A DNA stretch of 64,000 nucleotides, taken from contig JASANC010002762.1 of NCBI GenBank assembly GCA_030248135.1, positions 62,001 to 126,000 of the forward strand. The letters run 5' to 3'. Of this stretch, positions 1-12,000 are shown piece after piece (position 1 is the stretch's first letter; each line of letters starts with the position of its first letter). The position numbers were made by a program, and so were the translations under genes. The notes under the pieces are model-generated. The model was not told the origin of the DNA, ran no database searches, and saw only the letters and a program-made list of their open reading frames with translations. The stretch is from Theristus sp. LFF4_11 (taxonomy: Eukaryota > Nematoda > Chromadorea > Monhysterida > Xyalidae).

Positions 1-327
1 GTGTTCTGCTGATGCTAATAGATTTTTTTAAATTTTGAAAAGGGAGTGAACATTACGTGGGTGGGTGTGTATGGACGTGCACCGCTGTGAGCGTGCGTTT
101 GGTTTTTTGCGTTTTTAGGTGCCAATTTAGATCAAAACACAGATTTTCAGCTAAATTCATTCAAATCAAAGGAAAAATGCAAAAATTAGAATTAGTTGCA
201 AAAAGTACGAAGCATGAAAAGTGGAAAATAGAACAAACAAACCCAAACCAAACAAGGGCATATCAATCAACAAATCCAAAAAAAACAAAAGATCACCCGT
301 ATTTGCTAAATTCAAACTATTTTTTTT

Positions 328-2528
328 TCACGTCGTCTCTTCAGGTTGCCACCATTCCAAGCATCCGAGGCCTGGTTCACCCATTGTGCCCTAAAACAGA
401 GAACTCACAATAAAGTAGACCAGAAAATCTCGCCCGCTGAATTGCACATGACCTCAACAAACAAAATAAAACGTTGACGAAGGGCGACCAATCAGCATTG
501 AATAGTGAAAGATGCGTGCCTCCGTGAAAATCATAAAGACAAATGATTGCATTCACTGCTCATTGGGGCCACGACAGATGCCTCCCGCAATCCCCACCCA
601 GCATCCATTTGGTCACGACGCTAAATCAGCACGCACGTTCGCGGAACTCGAGTGGCAATCTGCAGCAACTGCTGAGCTACAGTCGAACTCTAAATTATAG
701 GCAATCAGCTGATTGGTTGGTGATCCCACGACGCATGCCTTACAAAAAACATGTATCCCGTGATCACCAATCAACTAATCCGCTGATTGCCCATAGTTTT
801 GAGTTCTACCGTACCAGCTTTTTCAGTCCTCTCACGAGTCGTCGTGCCGCCAATACCAACCAACCAGCATCGTCTCATTCAAAATACAGCCAATCAGCGC
901 TGCACTCCTCCCACTGACAATGATCGTGAACGGCGCTGGCCTGGTGGCGTTCGTGTTGCTGGTTGCTGGTGTGTCCGTCTGCTCGACCGTTGGTGCACTC
1001 GACGGCGCCGTGTCCGTGAAACACAGCTCAACCACTTTCAACCTTGAAACCGGAGCGCGAGATTTTGCAAAAAAAAACACGAAAACTTTTTCTATCCGAA
1101 CACTAAATCATGGGCAACCAGCTGATTGGCGTCTGCGTCTCACCTGACAGTTTTGCCGATGTCAATGTATAGTTTCATTGGTTCACCAGATTCGGCCGTT
1201 TGTTGGTCATCGTGTCGCAATTCCTCGTCAGCCTGTCCGTCTTCTTCTTCATACTCCCAATACCACACTTGTTCCGCTTCGTTGCTGAGCAATTTTTTGT
1301 CGGTTATCATTAAAGATTAAAAATTACTATGACTAATTTTCAGTGAAGAAACTTTGACTGCAAAGTCCTAGTGTGAAGACAGCGCACCGCACAGCCAAAC
1401 ACACGCACACAAACGCTGATGCTCACACGCGCGCATGCGTGCAACATTACTGCGCGTCTTCAGACTAGGAGTTTAACGACAAAAAAAATCTGATTGCTCG
1501 ACGCACAAACGACTTGGTGACGGCAGTTTGTCGGCCGGCACCAGAATGTCGTCGAAGAAGTCCAACGTGACGTGGATGCCGGCGCGCGAGTTTGCCCTCA
1601 CCTGTCCCGTGATGATTTCATCGACGAACGGACAGAAGACCACCGTTCGAAAGTGCACTGAAAGCAACTGTGTTTTTAAAAAAACGTTTTGGCACAATTT
1701 CTGGAGAAGTCCTGGTCTTGAAAAGGTGCACTTGGTAATGGAACCAGTGCGTTTGTGTTTGTTTCGGACTGTGCTCCAGTCGAGTACACCGTGTCCAGAC
1801 TAGAAGTTCATTTGAGTTTGCTCACGATTAACGAGAGCACTTTTTTGAAATCTTCTGGCTTCAGTCCGTTTCAATTGATATGCATATCGCTGAAGCTGAT
1901 CAGTAGTGTGTCTGCACACAATAAGCGGGCTAGAATTGAAGCTGCTAATTCAATAATCCAAGCGAACACAACCCAAGCAAAGCCAACCCAGCCCAACCCT
2001 TCGTGTGCGACGCCCCGTCGTTCGGCAGAATGTAGGACTCTTGAATTCGTTCAAAGTCGTAAACGCAGATGCACAGCCCGACGTTGATGACGACTTTGTT
2101 GGCGAGCTTTCGGTTCAACGCTCGTTCCAGTGCCGCCTGCAGCGGTGTGCCCATTTCATGCGGTGCCACTCGCACCACGTCCTGAGCAAGAATGCGCAAA
2201 AGTCCTGCCCGTATTGCCGACACGCAAGTAGGTTCCAAGCAGCCATCAAGTTCTGTTTTCAATGTTTTTGAACACAACGCAGAAACCCCGCAGAAAACGC
2301 CTTTGCGCATTCACCGGCAAACAGGGTGACGCCTTTTTAGCAGGCGTTTTCTTGGTTATTTTGCACACCTGATACAATACAAAAAGCAGGTTGCACGCAT
2401 GCAGTAACCAATCAGCACACCTGCCTCAAACATTGCACCCAATCAACGGGTTTGGTTGCAAAGTATTGAACAAACGATTGAAAAAAATTTGTACTTCCTC
2501 GAACCTGCATTCGACAGAGCACGAACAT
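328..2528 (-). CDS. POLR3H: RNA polymerase III subunit RPC8 (POLR3H/RPC25-like), six coding exons
   Basis: Exons on the minus strand, in transcript order: 2505-2528, 1998-2181, 1507-1657, 1144-1284, 919-1042, 328-390. All junctions keep phase and give about 228 residues (human protein about 204). The product is the Rpb7-like stalk subunit of RNA polymerase III, which acts in the nucleus in initiation of tRNA and 5S rRNA transcription. The first exon encodes only MFVLCRMQ and was chosen because it matches the family N-terminus and splices in phase 0. Exon 2 carries the Rpb7 N-domain with RKLANKVVINVGLCICVYDF and GDGASHTK. Exon 3 has HFRTVVFCPFVDEI and the S1/OB segment GIHVTLDFFDDILVP. Exon 4 has NEAEQVWYWEY. 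The last exon ends GEPGLGCLEWW, matching the conserved C-terminus. The segment in exon 5 between the conserved blocks is Thr/Ala-rich and longer than usual. Identity is by recalled family similarity, not a search. Confidence 0.9.
680..812. mobile_element. MITE, family A (CAGTCGAACTC termini)
   Basis: Terminal inverted repeats start CAGTCGAACTCTAAAT and continue through CAATCAGCTGATTGG and GGTGATC, repeated inverted at the other end. A TA precedes the left end, as for Tc1/mariner-type insertions. It lies in the last intron of the POLR3H-like gene. Related copies are at 39220, 40598, 53128 and 61156. Confidence 0.7.
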
Positions 2529-3373
2529 TGCAATCGGTCGCGCCTGTCAGTTTCAGAACTTGTACCCTGAATTCCAATGAATACCTGTGGTTTCCGACAG
2601 CTCTTATTTTACAGAGCACCGTTTTTCCATATTGGATAAGGGTCTAACCCAGTGTCTATACATTGCACACCGTACTCAGAGATGCGAAGGTGAGACCCGG
2701 ACTCAACAAAATTCAGCTGTGTCTTTTTTCATTGAAGACTTCAGAACTTTTTTCAGAAAAAACGGTATTTCTAGTTTGCCATTGCATAAGGCAACTTTGC
2801 AGGCGAAAGATCACAACACCAACAGTACTCTTCCGATGTTTATTCTCCATGAAACATAGACGACACAGTAAAGAAGAAGAGCAAAAGGAAAGGAAAAATC
2901 GCCAAGAACAAAGATCGCAACCAATATGCATGGTGGTATGAAACAAAAGATAATAAAGTCAATCGTCACTCTCTTATTTTTCAAACATTGAAAGCCAGCA
3001 AACAGAATTGGAGTTCTCAAGTTCACAAGTTTCACGAAACAAGTTCCGTATATATTTTTTCATTTCAAGAATTCATCCTTTTTGTTTCTTTTCCGAAAAA
3101 TATAGGCTTTTTCTGTATTCATCACGAAAGAATTGGGGCACAAGAAAAACAATACTGCAAACAACGTGCACATGAAAAATATCACTAAGAAATAACTTTT
3201 TTGTGGACTATTTCGTTCTATTTTAAAAATATATCAACAAACTAATCTTTAGTTGAAGTAAAAACACGACAAACGCAAAGCCCATGAAGAAAAACTGGTG
3301 GCTATGGAAGGGACTAAACGAGACTGCGCAAAAACCCAACGGTGAACGTAGTACGTGTCTGGAGTTGTATGAT

Positions 3374-3461
3374 GTTGCACAGTTACAAACACACTGGCTT
3401 GGCTTAGGTACCGCGGTGACATTAGCGCGCCTGGCCAGTGTGTTTGTGAGCGACTGTGCAA
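3374..3461. repeat. Foldback hairpin repeat, family F, copy 1
   Basis: Arms GTTGCACAGT..ACAAACACACTGG and CCAGTGTGTTTGT..ACTGTGCAA are inverted complements around a loop of unique sequence. Confidence 0.7.
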
Positions 3462-3702
3462 GATCACAGATCACAAAAAGTGCACGGTCTTTTCAGCCAG
3501 GATGACTTTCAAAACAACAGAACATCATGCAAAACGAACTGCAACATGACACAAAACTTGAAATAAAAACAAAACCAAGGCTAATTCGTGAAAAATCACC
3601 GATGCGACTTGACAAATGTTTCTTTTTTGTTTCGATCGAGATAAAAATTTTGAATTTAAAGACTGTTCAAATCAAACATTGTTTTTTGTGATATTGGCCG
3701 AT

Positions 3703-3768
3703 CACACTCAAACACACTGGCACACGTTCAACTTCAACGCATCCTTGCCAGTGTGTTTGTCTGTGTCG
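3703..3768. repeat. Foldback hairpin repeat, family F, copy 2
   Basis: Inner arms AAACACACTGGC and GCCAGTGTGTTT match copy 1; the loop sequence is unrelated to it. The outer arms (CACACT / CTGTGTC) are weaker. Confidence 0.6.
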
Positions 3769-5063
3769 GAGCAAGGCGTGTTGATAAACGTGCACCACCT
3801 TCAAACAAGAACTTGACCATTCAAGCATCTTTTTTGTTTTGGAAATGAAAAGGTGCAACTCTATACAGAGAAAAACCGCAAAATTTACAATTGTTTAGCA
3901 TGGCAGTTTTGTTGAGAAGTCAATGAACAACAATATTGAAACAAACTTCAAAAAGCAACAGAAAGCAGAGTTTGCCAGAAAATGGTCAGAGGCATAAAAA
4001 GGAAAAAAATCACAAAAACGCACGTTTTCATCATTTAGAACTTTTGTTTGCAAAAAACTGCACTAATCAACCAGTTGAATTTTTTTAAAGACGTCACTAA
4101 AAAACTAAAGCCAACTAAAGTATTTTTCGTGCTGAGTGGTTGTTAAAAAAATTCTGTTGTTACTGAGTAGACATTATGCCAACATAAAAGACCATTGCAA
4201 TTGCCAAGATAAAATCTTCAACTTAACCGGTCTAAAGTTGTTCAAACTGAATGTAATGATCAGTCAGTGCATGTTGTTGTTTCGAGTAATGAAGCAGAAA
4301 AGCTGGAGTATTCAAACTCACTTATCTCTTTGGAAAAAACGAAAATCTGTGAACATTTTGTGAAACCTAAAAAACGTAATAAAATAACAAAAGCAAAAAA
4401 CCACGCACAATGCTGGGAATGACCAAAAACAAAATTCAAAACCCACTCGATATTTTAATTGCCACAAAATATTTTCCAAGCAAAAGAAAAACAAACAATC
4501 TACGCGAAATCTTTAGTCAATTGGTAGGACAGCACACCAAAAAAAGTAGAAATCCAAAAAATAAAACACCCAACCAGTGTGTTATCCAACTTGAGAATGT
4601 CTCGCTTCCATTTTTTTTGCACAACAACAGTTTCAAACCGCAAAAATCTTCTGAAGAAGAAGAAGAAGAAGAATAAATGGACAGCAAAAAATGTAGTTCA
4701 GAAAATGTTCTAAATGAACACAAAAAATTGTTAGTTTTGCAGAAATTTGTGTTACACGAAATTTTAACTGGAGTTTTCGCGATGATTTCACGTTGATGTT
4801 TCATCATTGATTTAGCTGCATTTTAGGTTGTTCAGACATCAGTGACGAACATTACTTGGTTACGACCTGAAAAGAAAAAAATTTACAAATTTTCGTCTTC
4901 AAATTTTTTTCAAGAAATGCTTTACAAATTTCAAAAAATAACAACTGCGGTGTATTATTATTATTATTTGGTTGGTTTAATGCAGGCAACACGGCTTCAT
5001 GGGACAAAAAGTTCTTATTTGAACATCATGCACTTTCTCTGGCGACATGGCTGCTTCAAGCGT

Positions 5064-5164
5064 GTTGTTGCACAGTCACAAACAAACACACTGGCACACA
5101 ACACACACACACACACACACACGCAGCCACACGTGTGCCTGTGTGTGTAACACACAGCTGCAAA
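5064..5164. repeat. Foldback hairpin repeat, family F, copy 3, with CA expansion
   Basis: The left arm TTGCACAGTCACAAACAAACAC is followed by CTGGCACAC, then a CA microsatellite in the loop, then GTGTGCCTGTGTGTGT and a degraded right arm (CACAGCTGCAA). Confidence 0.6.
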
Positions 5165-5928
5165 GTCACCAGTGAAACAAAGTGCACGATGCTCACACTA
5201 CAACTTTAGTTGATTAGCATTTGCCAGGGAGATGACAAACGCTGACAACCAGAGCATTCAACAAATACAGGTGGTGGTGGGTGTGAAAGAATCAAAGCAA
5301 GTAGTACAGAAAAACGAGCAGCAGCAAGCTGGCAGTATGCGGGGGCGCGGGGAAAAGAAGGACGAAATGCCAAGACCTTTTTTACGATTCTTCTGATATC
5401 TGATGAAAGAGAGAGGATCTAATCAGTAAAAGACAAGTGAGTAAATGACATTTTAAAGATGAAAACTTGGAAGCCGGTTCCACAGTAGTCACAAGTCCTG
5501 AAAAGATGAATTTTCGTAAACATAAATCAGAAAGAAAATGCAATTTGTTTGCTGAAACCTGTCAAATATGCCCCATGGCTGACATGTTCCAACAAATAAA
5601 CTCTGTTCCTGAAAAAGTGCAAATTTCGGTGCGGAAATCAAAGAACGTAACACTAGAACCGTCACCAACAGAAAGAAATTTCTAAAATGGGCAATTTTTT
5701 TATCGAACTAAGAATGATGAAACTGAAGAACTGAAAATTTTGAAATTTAAAAAACTGAACAACAATTAAAAAACGTGACTGAATAACTCAATTGCGCCAT
5801 TTTCAAAATTTTTGACATTTATCCATTTTAAACACTCATTTTTTCGCTTACTTGTTTAGAAAAAGTGTTATTGTGCAAAATGCGACCAGATCGAGAATAA
5901 CGAATAAACATTTGCTCCGGGCGTCCTG

Positions 5929-6000
5929 CTAGACCTCCGATGTCTTCTTCTTTCTGCCGAACGAAAAGAAGCCGAGTATTTTCTTCTTCTCTTTTTTCTG
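5929..6000 (-). other. Adducin last coding exon, MARCKS-like basic tail
   Basis: A TTTCAG acceptor is followed by 23 codons and a TAG. The peptide has a lysine cluster, a Phe-Phe-Ser-Phe core and a second lysine cluster. In adducins this region binds calmodulin and phospholipid, and its serine is the PKC site; here one serine sits between the basic clusters. It lies 651 bases from the previous exon and would be easy to miss. Confidence 0.85.
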
Positions 6001-9000
6001 CTGAAATTGACAAAAGGACAATGATTATTTCGGGGACTATTTGGGACAAATAGTTAGCCCGAACCCAGGGCTTTGTATTTCAGTAAATGGTACTAATTCT
6101 ATTGTTATTTCCAAGACCTCAACCAATCACAGATACTGTTAAAAACTTTTCATCGCATCAGCAAATTGGCTGCACGACCCACCAAACAGTGAGTGATGGA
6201 ATCAACATGCAGCCAGTCAGCTAGGTGCTGTAAAAAACCGACCGATGAAAAAGTTTGTTCGACCAAAAAAAAGACTTTATTTCACGTAGGATGAGAAATT
6301 TATCACTGGAGAACACCTTTAGTGAACAAAAAAAAACACTGGACTTTCCAGAGTGATGTGACCTGGCTGGAGACTGCGCACCATTTCTGTGGTGTTGCAC
6401 CAGAAAACAGACAAACACGCACACTGGCAGACACAGGCGTGTGCGTGCCAGTGTGTTTGTGTGACTGTGTGCAAAACACCAATGAAAAAAACCGTAGCAA
6501 AGCAACAGCGCACAGACTTCAGACAGAGGTGTCTCATTCTCATCGCAGCAATATAGTTGCTCAACAATAATAACACTGCTCGCAGAAAAAATTAAAAAAA
6601 ATCCTAAAAAACTGCAAATTTGCGCCAACAAAGCGCGCAGCGTCGACCGACCGGTGACGTGTGTTCGTCGTCGGACGCTGCGCCGCCACGGTGCTCGGCA
6701 CGGCCACCATTGGCGTGGCTGTCATCTGCGCCAGCAAGAAACACACAAACGTTACGGAGAACACAACGGTACAGCTTGTTATTGTTGTTGACGTCGAACT
6801 GACAAACACGCCAGCAACAACGTGCTCGACAACGCACAGTTCACACAAACAAACACACCAGCACTACGCAGTGTAATGTCGCACCGGTGCCTGTGTGTTT
6901 GTCTGCGTGTGGCTGTGCCACGGTAGACTGTGTGTGCGAATGAATGACACTGTTGCTTATTACGAAATCGCACGTGTTTGTTTGTTCGACTGTAAAGCAC
7001 CAGTTACCAGAACATGTGGAAAGTCCACCTCCACCCCCACATTCACCATTTAAAGGTAGAGCGGGAGTGTGTTTTTTGGACGAGAAATCCGCTAAAACTT
7101 GTTCTTGAAAGCCCCAAAAAACCTACTTTCCTCGAAAAAAATGCTGTAACTGAACATCATGCTCTATGTTCCTATTACCCCTGCATTACAGCATACCTGA
7201 AACTGAACGGGTGATTTTTAATAAAAAAAACAAAAGAAACGAAAAAACATCGAAAAATAACTACAACAACCGAAACAACCAAATGAAACAAAAGCGTCCG
7301 TGCATTTGAATGCAACAAAAAAGAAAAGTTACCGGTGGCAAACTTTTTGACGCGTCTGTAGAATCGCTCGGATTTGCTGCGTCGAAATCGACTGTCCGTT
7401 GGGGCAGTGCTCGGCAACGCTACAGTGCAACAACGAAGGCATGTGTTACGAACAAAAACACGCACACATGTTTACAGCAACAACGGCGCTACAAAACACG
7501 CGGCATTCTGACAGTTTCGCACAAAAAATGCAACAAATTGCTATGATGGCCATTCAAATGTATTTCAGCCAAGTGGAACAGCTGAGTATTGCGGTTAAAG
7601 AACGACGACATCACAGGGGGAAATTGCAAAGACACACAGTCAAAATCAGACGACAATACCCGTTTGTGTGCAGCTAACATGCTCACACACAACCAATCAG
7701 GGTGTCCCAAACGTCGCAAACAAAACCAATAAATCGTCTGTATTCGACTGTGTGCTTGTAATTTGCACTAGCACATGCAATCAATCAATCAATCAGCAAA
7801 TACGCATCGACGATGAATCTGTTTTCACCGTCGTTTAGTGACAAATACTGAAGCAGGAAACAAAGCGACATGGGAATGTCATGAACAAAGTTTTTTTCTG
7901 CCTCGTTAGCGAAAGCAAATTAAGAAATAACACACCGCAGTTCGTTTTCTGGTTGCAAAAAGATCATCGCACACAAAAACGATTGAGTCACTGATTGGCT
8001 GCGGCTGCTGTGGAGTGTACTACAGTGCCAGTCTGAATTCCCATTGACTGCATGCACACGACCAATCAGCATGAGTTTATTAAAAAATGCAGCCAATGAC
8101 TGTGCGATGCGACTGTTACTTATCATCATACCATCATGCTCCTTCATGCATTCAGCAGCGCCATCTTACAGTCAAAAACAGGTACTTCTGGCACCTCGGA
8201 GACGGCAGTACTACCGCATTTGGTCTCGTCACGATCTTGCACGAACTGCTCCTGGTCGTCAAGAGAAACACAAAAAAATTACCCAACATTCCGAAACTCT
8301 CAAAGAAACTGCAAAAAAGAATTGCCGCATTCGTCTCTGATGATCAAGGTGGGCAGTGCAAGTTCGTGTCGAGACCGACTACAATGCACCGTAGTATGCA
8401 CGGACGAACAAACTCACGCGTTTTCGGGTGTTTTTGTTGGACCAGTCGTGTTGTCAGCGGCGTCGACTTTGCATCGAACGTGGTCTCGTGCGTCCAACTG
8501 GCTCGATTGTTGCTTTTGTGGCCTGTGAGTGTGCGTTATTGCATCGTGGTGCGTGGTTTGATGTGACGGAAAAGTGAAAACAGGTTGGATTGGACAAAAC
8601 ACAACTGGGAACAACAAATAGCAAACTCAACCGATTGGACAAACAAACATAACAACAGTAAAAAAACAAACAAAACGAAAACGCGCACACCACAGCACAC
8701 GAAATCACCAACACGCGCATGACCCGACCGACGCACGAACACCACAAAAAATCAATCAAGAATGTGGAAATGAACAAATGCAGAAAAACAAACAACAGAT
8801 ACAAAACAACAGCAGTTGAAATGTTGCCGTCAAACTTGTTTCAGTGGAGGTCGAAAAAAATCAATGCCATAAAAAATAATTGAAAAGTCCGTGAATTTGA
8901 AAGTGAAAAAACTGAAATAAACTTGAAATCGAAACTACCTTATCAAGATAAAGCAAGCGAAATGCCAACCTTTGCAGTCTGCACAAAATCCAGCATTACT

Positions 9001-12000
9001 CAACAACAACCACTCAACCAGTCAAATAAAATTGTCCAGATCAACAAATAGCCCTGAAATCAAATGCCGATTTCTCTTTCAGAAGCTAGTCAAATTATTC
9101 ACACGCCAAGCAGGGGTTCAGAAAAGAAACAGTGTTCACACCAAGCCACCAAAGTGTTCCAAAGAGAAAAAGTAGCATGGGCATGCAAAATCGCTAAAAC
9201 TATCAAAACGCTCATAAACTTCAGAATTCAACTAGAGACATGCCACAACAAACACGCATCTAAGCTATGAAACTCGACTAGCTGAGGAAATCCATTCGCA
9301 CAAGACCACAACAACACCCAAGCAGACAAAAGGATAACATCACGGTGGGATTGGTGTGTAGCGGGATGAATGTTTTTACCATTTCGAATGCACTACTAGT
9401 ATTGATTGAATCAATCAACTAGCTGATTGGCTGCTCTGAGCGAGCGGATGGTGCCCGCAAGACAAGCAATCAACACGCGTGATTCAAACTGACGACATTC
9501 AACTGGGTGGATATAAATGTTCTGCGAGTCCACGCACGCATACAACGGAAGATCAGCATGATGCTTGCTTGACGCGGCAAAAAATCAAAGTTACTGATGT
9601 GAGTGACTCTACAGTAGAGATGGCACATGAAAAACTTTCGGAAAATTTCCGGAACTTTTTCCGGAAAAATTTGCGGAAACTTTTCACGAAATTATATTTT
9701 TCCGAAAAATTCCACCTCTACGCCACAGTGCCTGAGTGATTGCCGCGCGAAGCAGCGCACTCAGCCGATCTGCCTGTGCGCCACACTCCGACGGACGCAG
9801 ACCTTTGGCGAGCGCAGCGGCTGCGGTCGATGGAGCGGCAGCGGTCGAGTCGGAGATGGCGGGCGCCGTCGTCGTCGTGTTCTCGTCGGTGTCGCCTGTG
9901 AACGGTCGATGCTCGCGCATGCCTTGCATCAGCGAGACCGTATCTGATCGAGTGCTGGTTTTTCGACAAGCCAATTTCTTATTACAGGAGCCAAAGTGCT
10001 CAGCTGATTCACGACTCTGAATCCACACTTTCGCCCGTGGTCTATCGACCGCACTGATTCAACAGATTCAGCAATACAACACACACACACGTCTACACAC
10101 AGTTGCGCACGCACGACAGTCACAGCAGGGGATTCATGATGAGAAGCCTGTACAACATGATGATGTATATGAAGCGAATGGAAACTAAAAGCAAATTTAT
10201 GCATCAAAAGCTGCCTCCTGTTTGAATGTTCGACTAACTAACAGTCGTGTCAAGCACAAATTGGTCTGCTAAAGAAGTGTAGAAGTGTAAAATCTGTGAT
10301 TTTTGTGTAACAATGACTCCGTAATCTCGCACAGAAAATTAACTGGCCACACTTATACCATCACTTCAAAAGAATATCCAATTTCAAAAACATTCAATCG
10401 CCCTTCAACAGATTTCGGTTGTCAAGTTCCAAAACATCGCCGCCCAGTGTTTGAGCTACGCTCCAAAAAAACGGTGAACACGGACAAAAGTTAGTGCACG
10501 CAACTCATATCATAACAACAACAACAATAGACGCAGAACAAAAACAACACCTTTCAATAATAGTCGCAACCATAACACACCAATGACCAGTAAACCCATC
10601 AGTCCCCCCTCGCTGCGTCCCCCCAACCAACCAACGCCAGCCATATCCACAGGACTGTAAGTGCGATCAGGCTCCGGCGACGTTCGCTCGCCGTTCGGCG
10701 GTGGACTCGAGGCCGGACGACCATCGAGCTCAGACGTGGCCGTCTTCGATCGCACCGTGTCCACGTACCGCTGAATGTCCTCGTCCGTTTCACCGGCGAA
10801 CGGATTCGGCGCGTACAGTTGCTTGTAGACCTGCACATCCAGATGGAACTCGTGTGTTTTCATTCACTGACAATGTTCAGTCACCTTTTAGTTATTTCTT
10901 CACGTGAACATTGACCGTTTGTGAAAGTGTTTTTTGCCTTGCTGTGTACCGGCCAGTCGGCTTGTGATTTGCGCGATCAAAAACATCAAGTCAAGCCACT
11001 TTTCTATTCTGTAGACTTCCGAATCCTAACTGTCAAAACGACACAATTTGTGAACTGTGTATTTGAATCTGGCGACGCTGATTGGCTGCACATCCGGCTG
11101 CCAGGCTCATCAAATGAGCCGCATTCATCAAACGCAGACACGCACCATCGCGGGCGGTTTCCACGTGAAGCGGCATTCATGACGCAGCGCCTAGTGACGC
11201 GTAGATGACGCACAGCTAACGCTGTCACTAAACACAGTTTCATGAATGCCGCTTCAGCGTGCTCGCCTATCACCCCGCCGACCTGCGCGTTGTGTCTGTA
11301 GTCGCGGTCGATGATGCCCTTGCTGGCGGTGCCGATCATGACGATGCGGTCGGCGGTCGGCGGGGCGTCCTTGATGCGGGCCAACTCCTCCGGCGTCAGT
11401 CCCTCGAGCACGTGCGACTGCGGCCCCGCCGAGATGTTGCCGACGCGGCGGGCCTCCTTGATGGCGCGCTGCTTCTCGCGGAACTCCTTCGGATTGACCG
11501 ACAACGGGCTGAAGTGGTGCGCGTCGCTGATCTTGATCGGCGTCGAGTGCGGCATCGCCGGCTCGTTGGGCGCGTCGGTCGCGTCGGTGGCGCCCGCCTC
11601 TTGCACCCACTGCAAAATTGCGGGAAACGTCGTGCGAATGAACGTTATGGATGAGATGCAACTGCAGAGTGCAGTATTGGAGAAAACGACGCCTATTCAA
11701 GGACGTATGAAACACGGAGTGCTGCATCGTTTGACCGGACAAGACATACAGGCTCCCCCGAAAAGAACAAGCATTCGCACAGTCAGAAACGGAGACAAGC
11801 CATGAAACAGATCCGCAAATCGTGAAAACATGAATTTAGTGATGTTTTTAGCCAGGGCTAACCCAGAAAAGCCTACACAACACCGTCAGTCAAGTAGAAG
11901 TAGAAAAAGTGACAAAGAACATTCGTGGACAAAAACGGACAATCAGGTAGACGAGACACGAAACAAAGACAAGATCTATTTTGCCACTTCGGGACAGTTT

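Larger units (their letters stand above)
2529..5928. other. Intergenic spacer between POLR3H and adducin
   Basis: No coding exon could be recognised on either strand. The stretch is A/T-rich and carries three foldback hairpin repeats (3374-3461, 3703-3768, 5064-5164) and a short CA microsatellite near 5102. The adducin 3' UTR must lie in its right-hand part (minus strand, below 5929). Open frames here are short and resemble no family I know. Confidence 0.6.
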
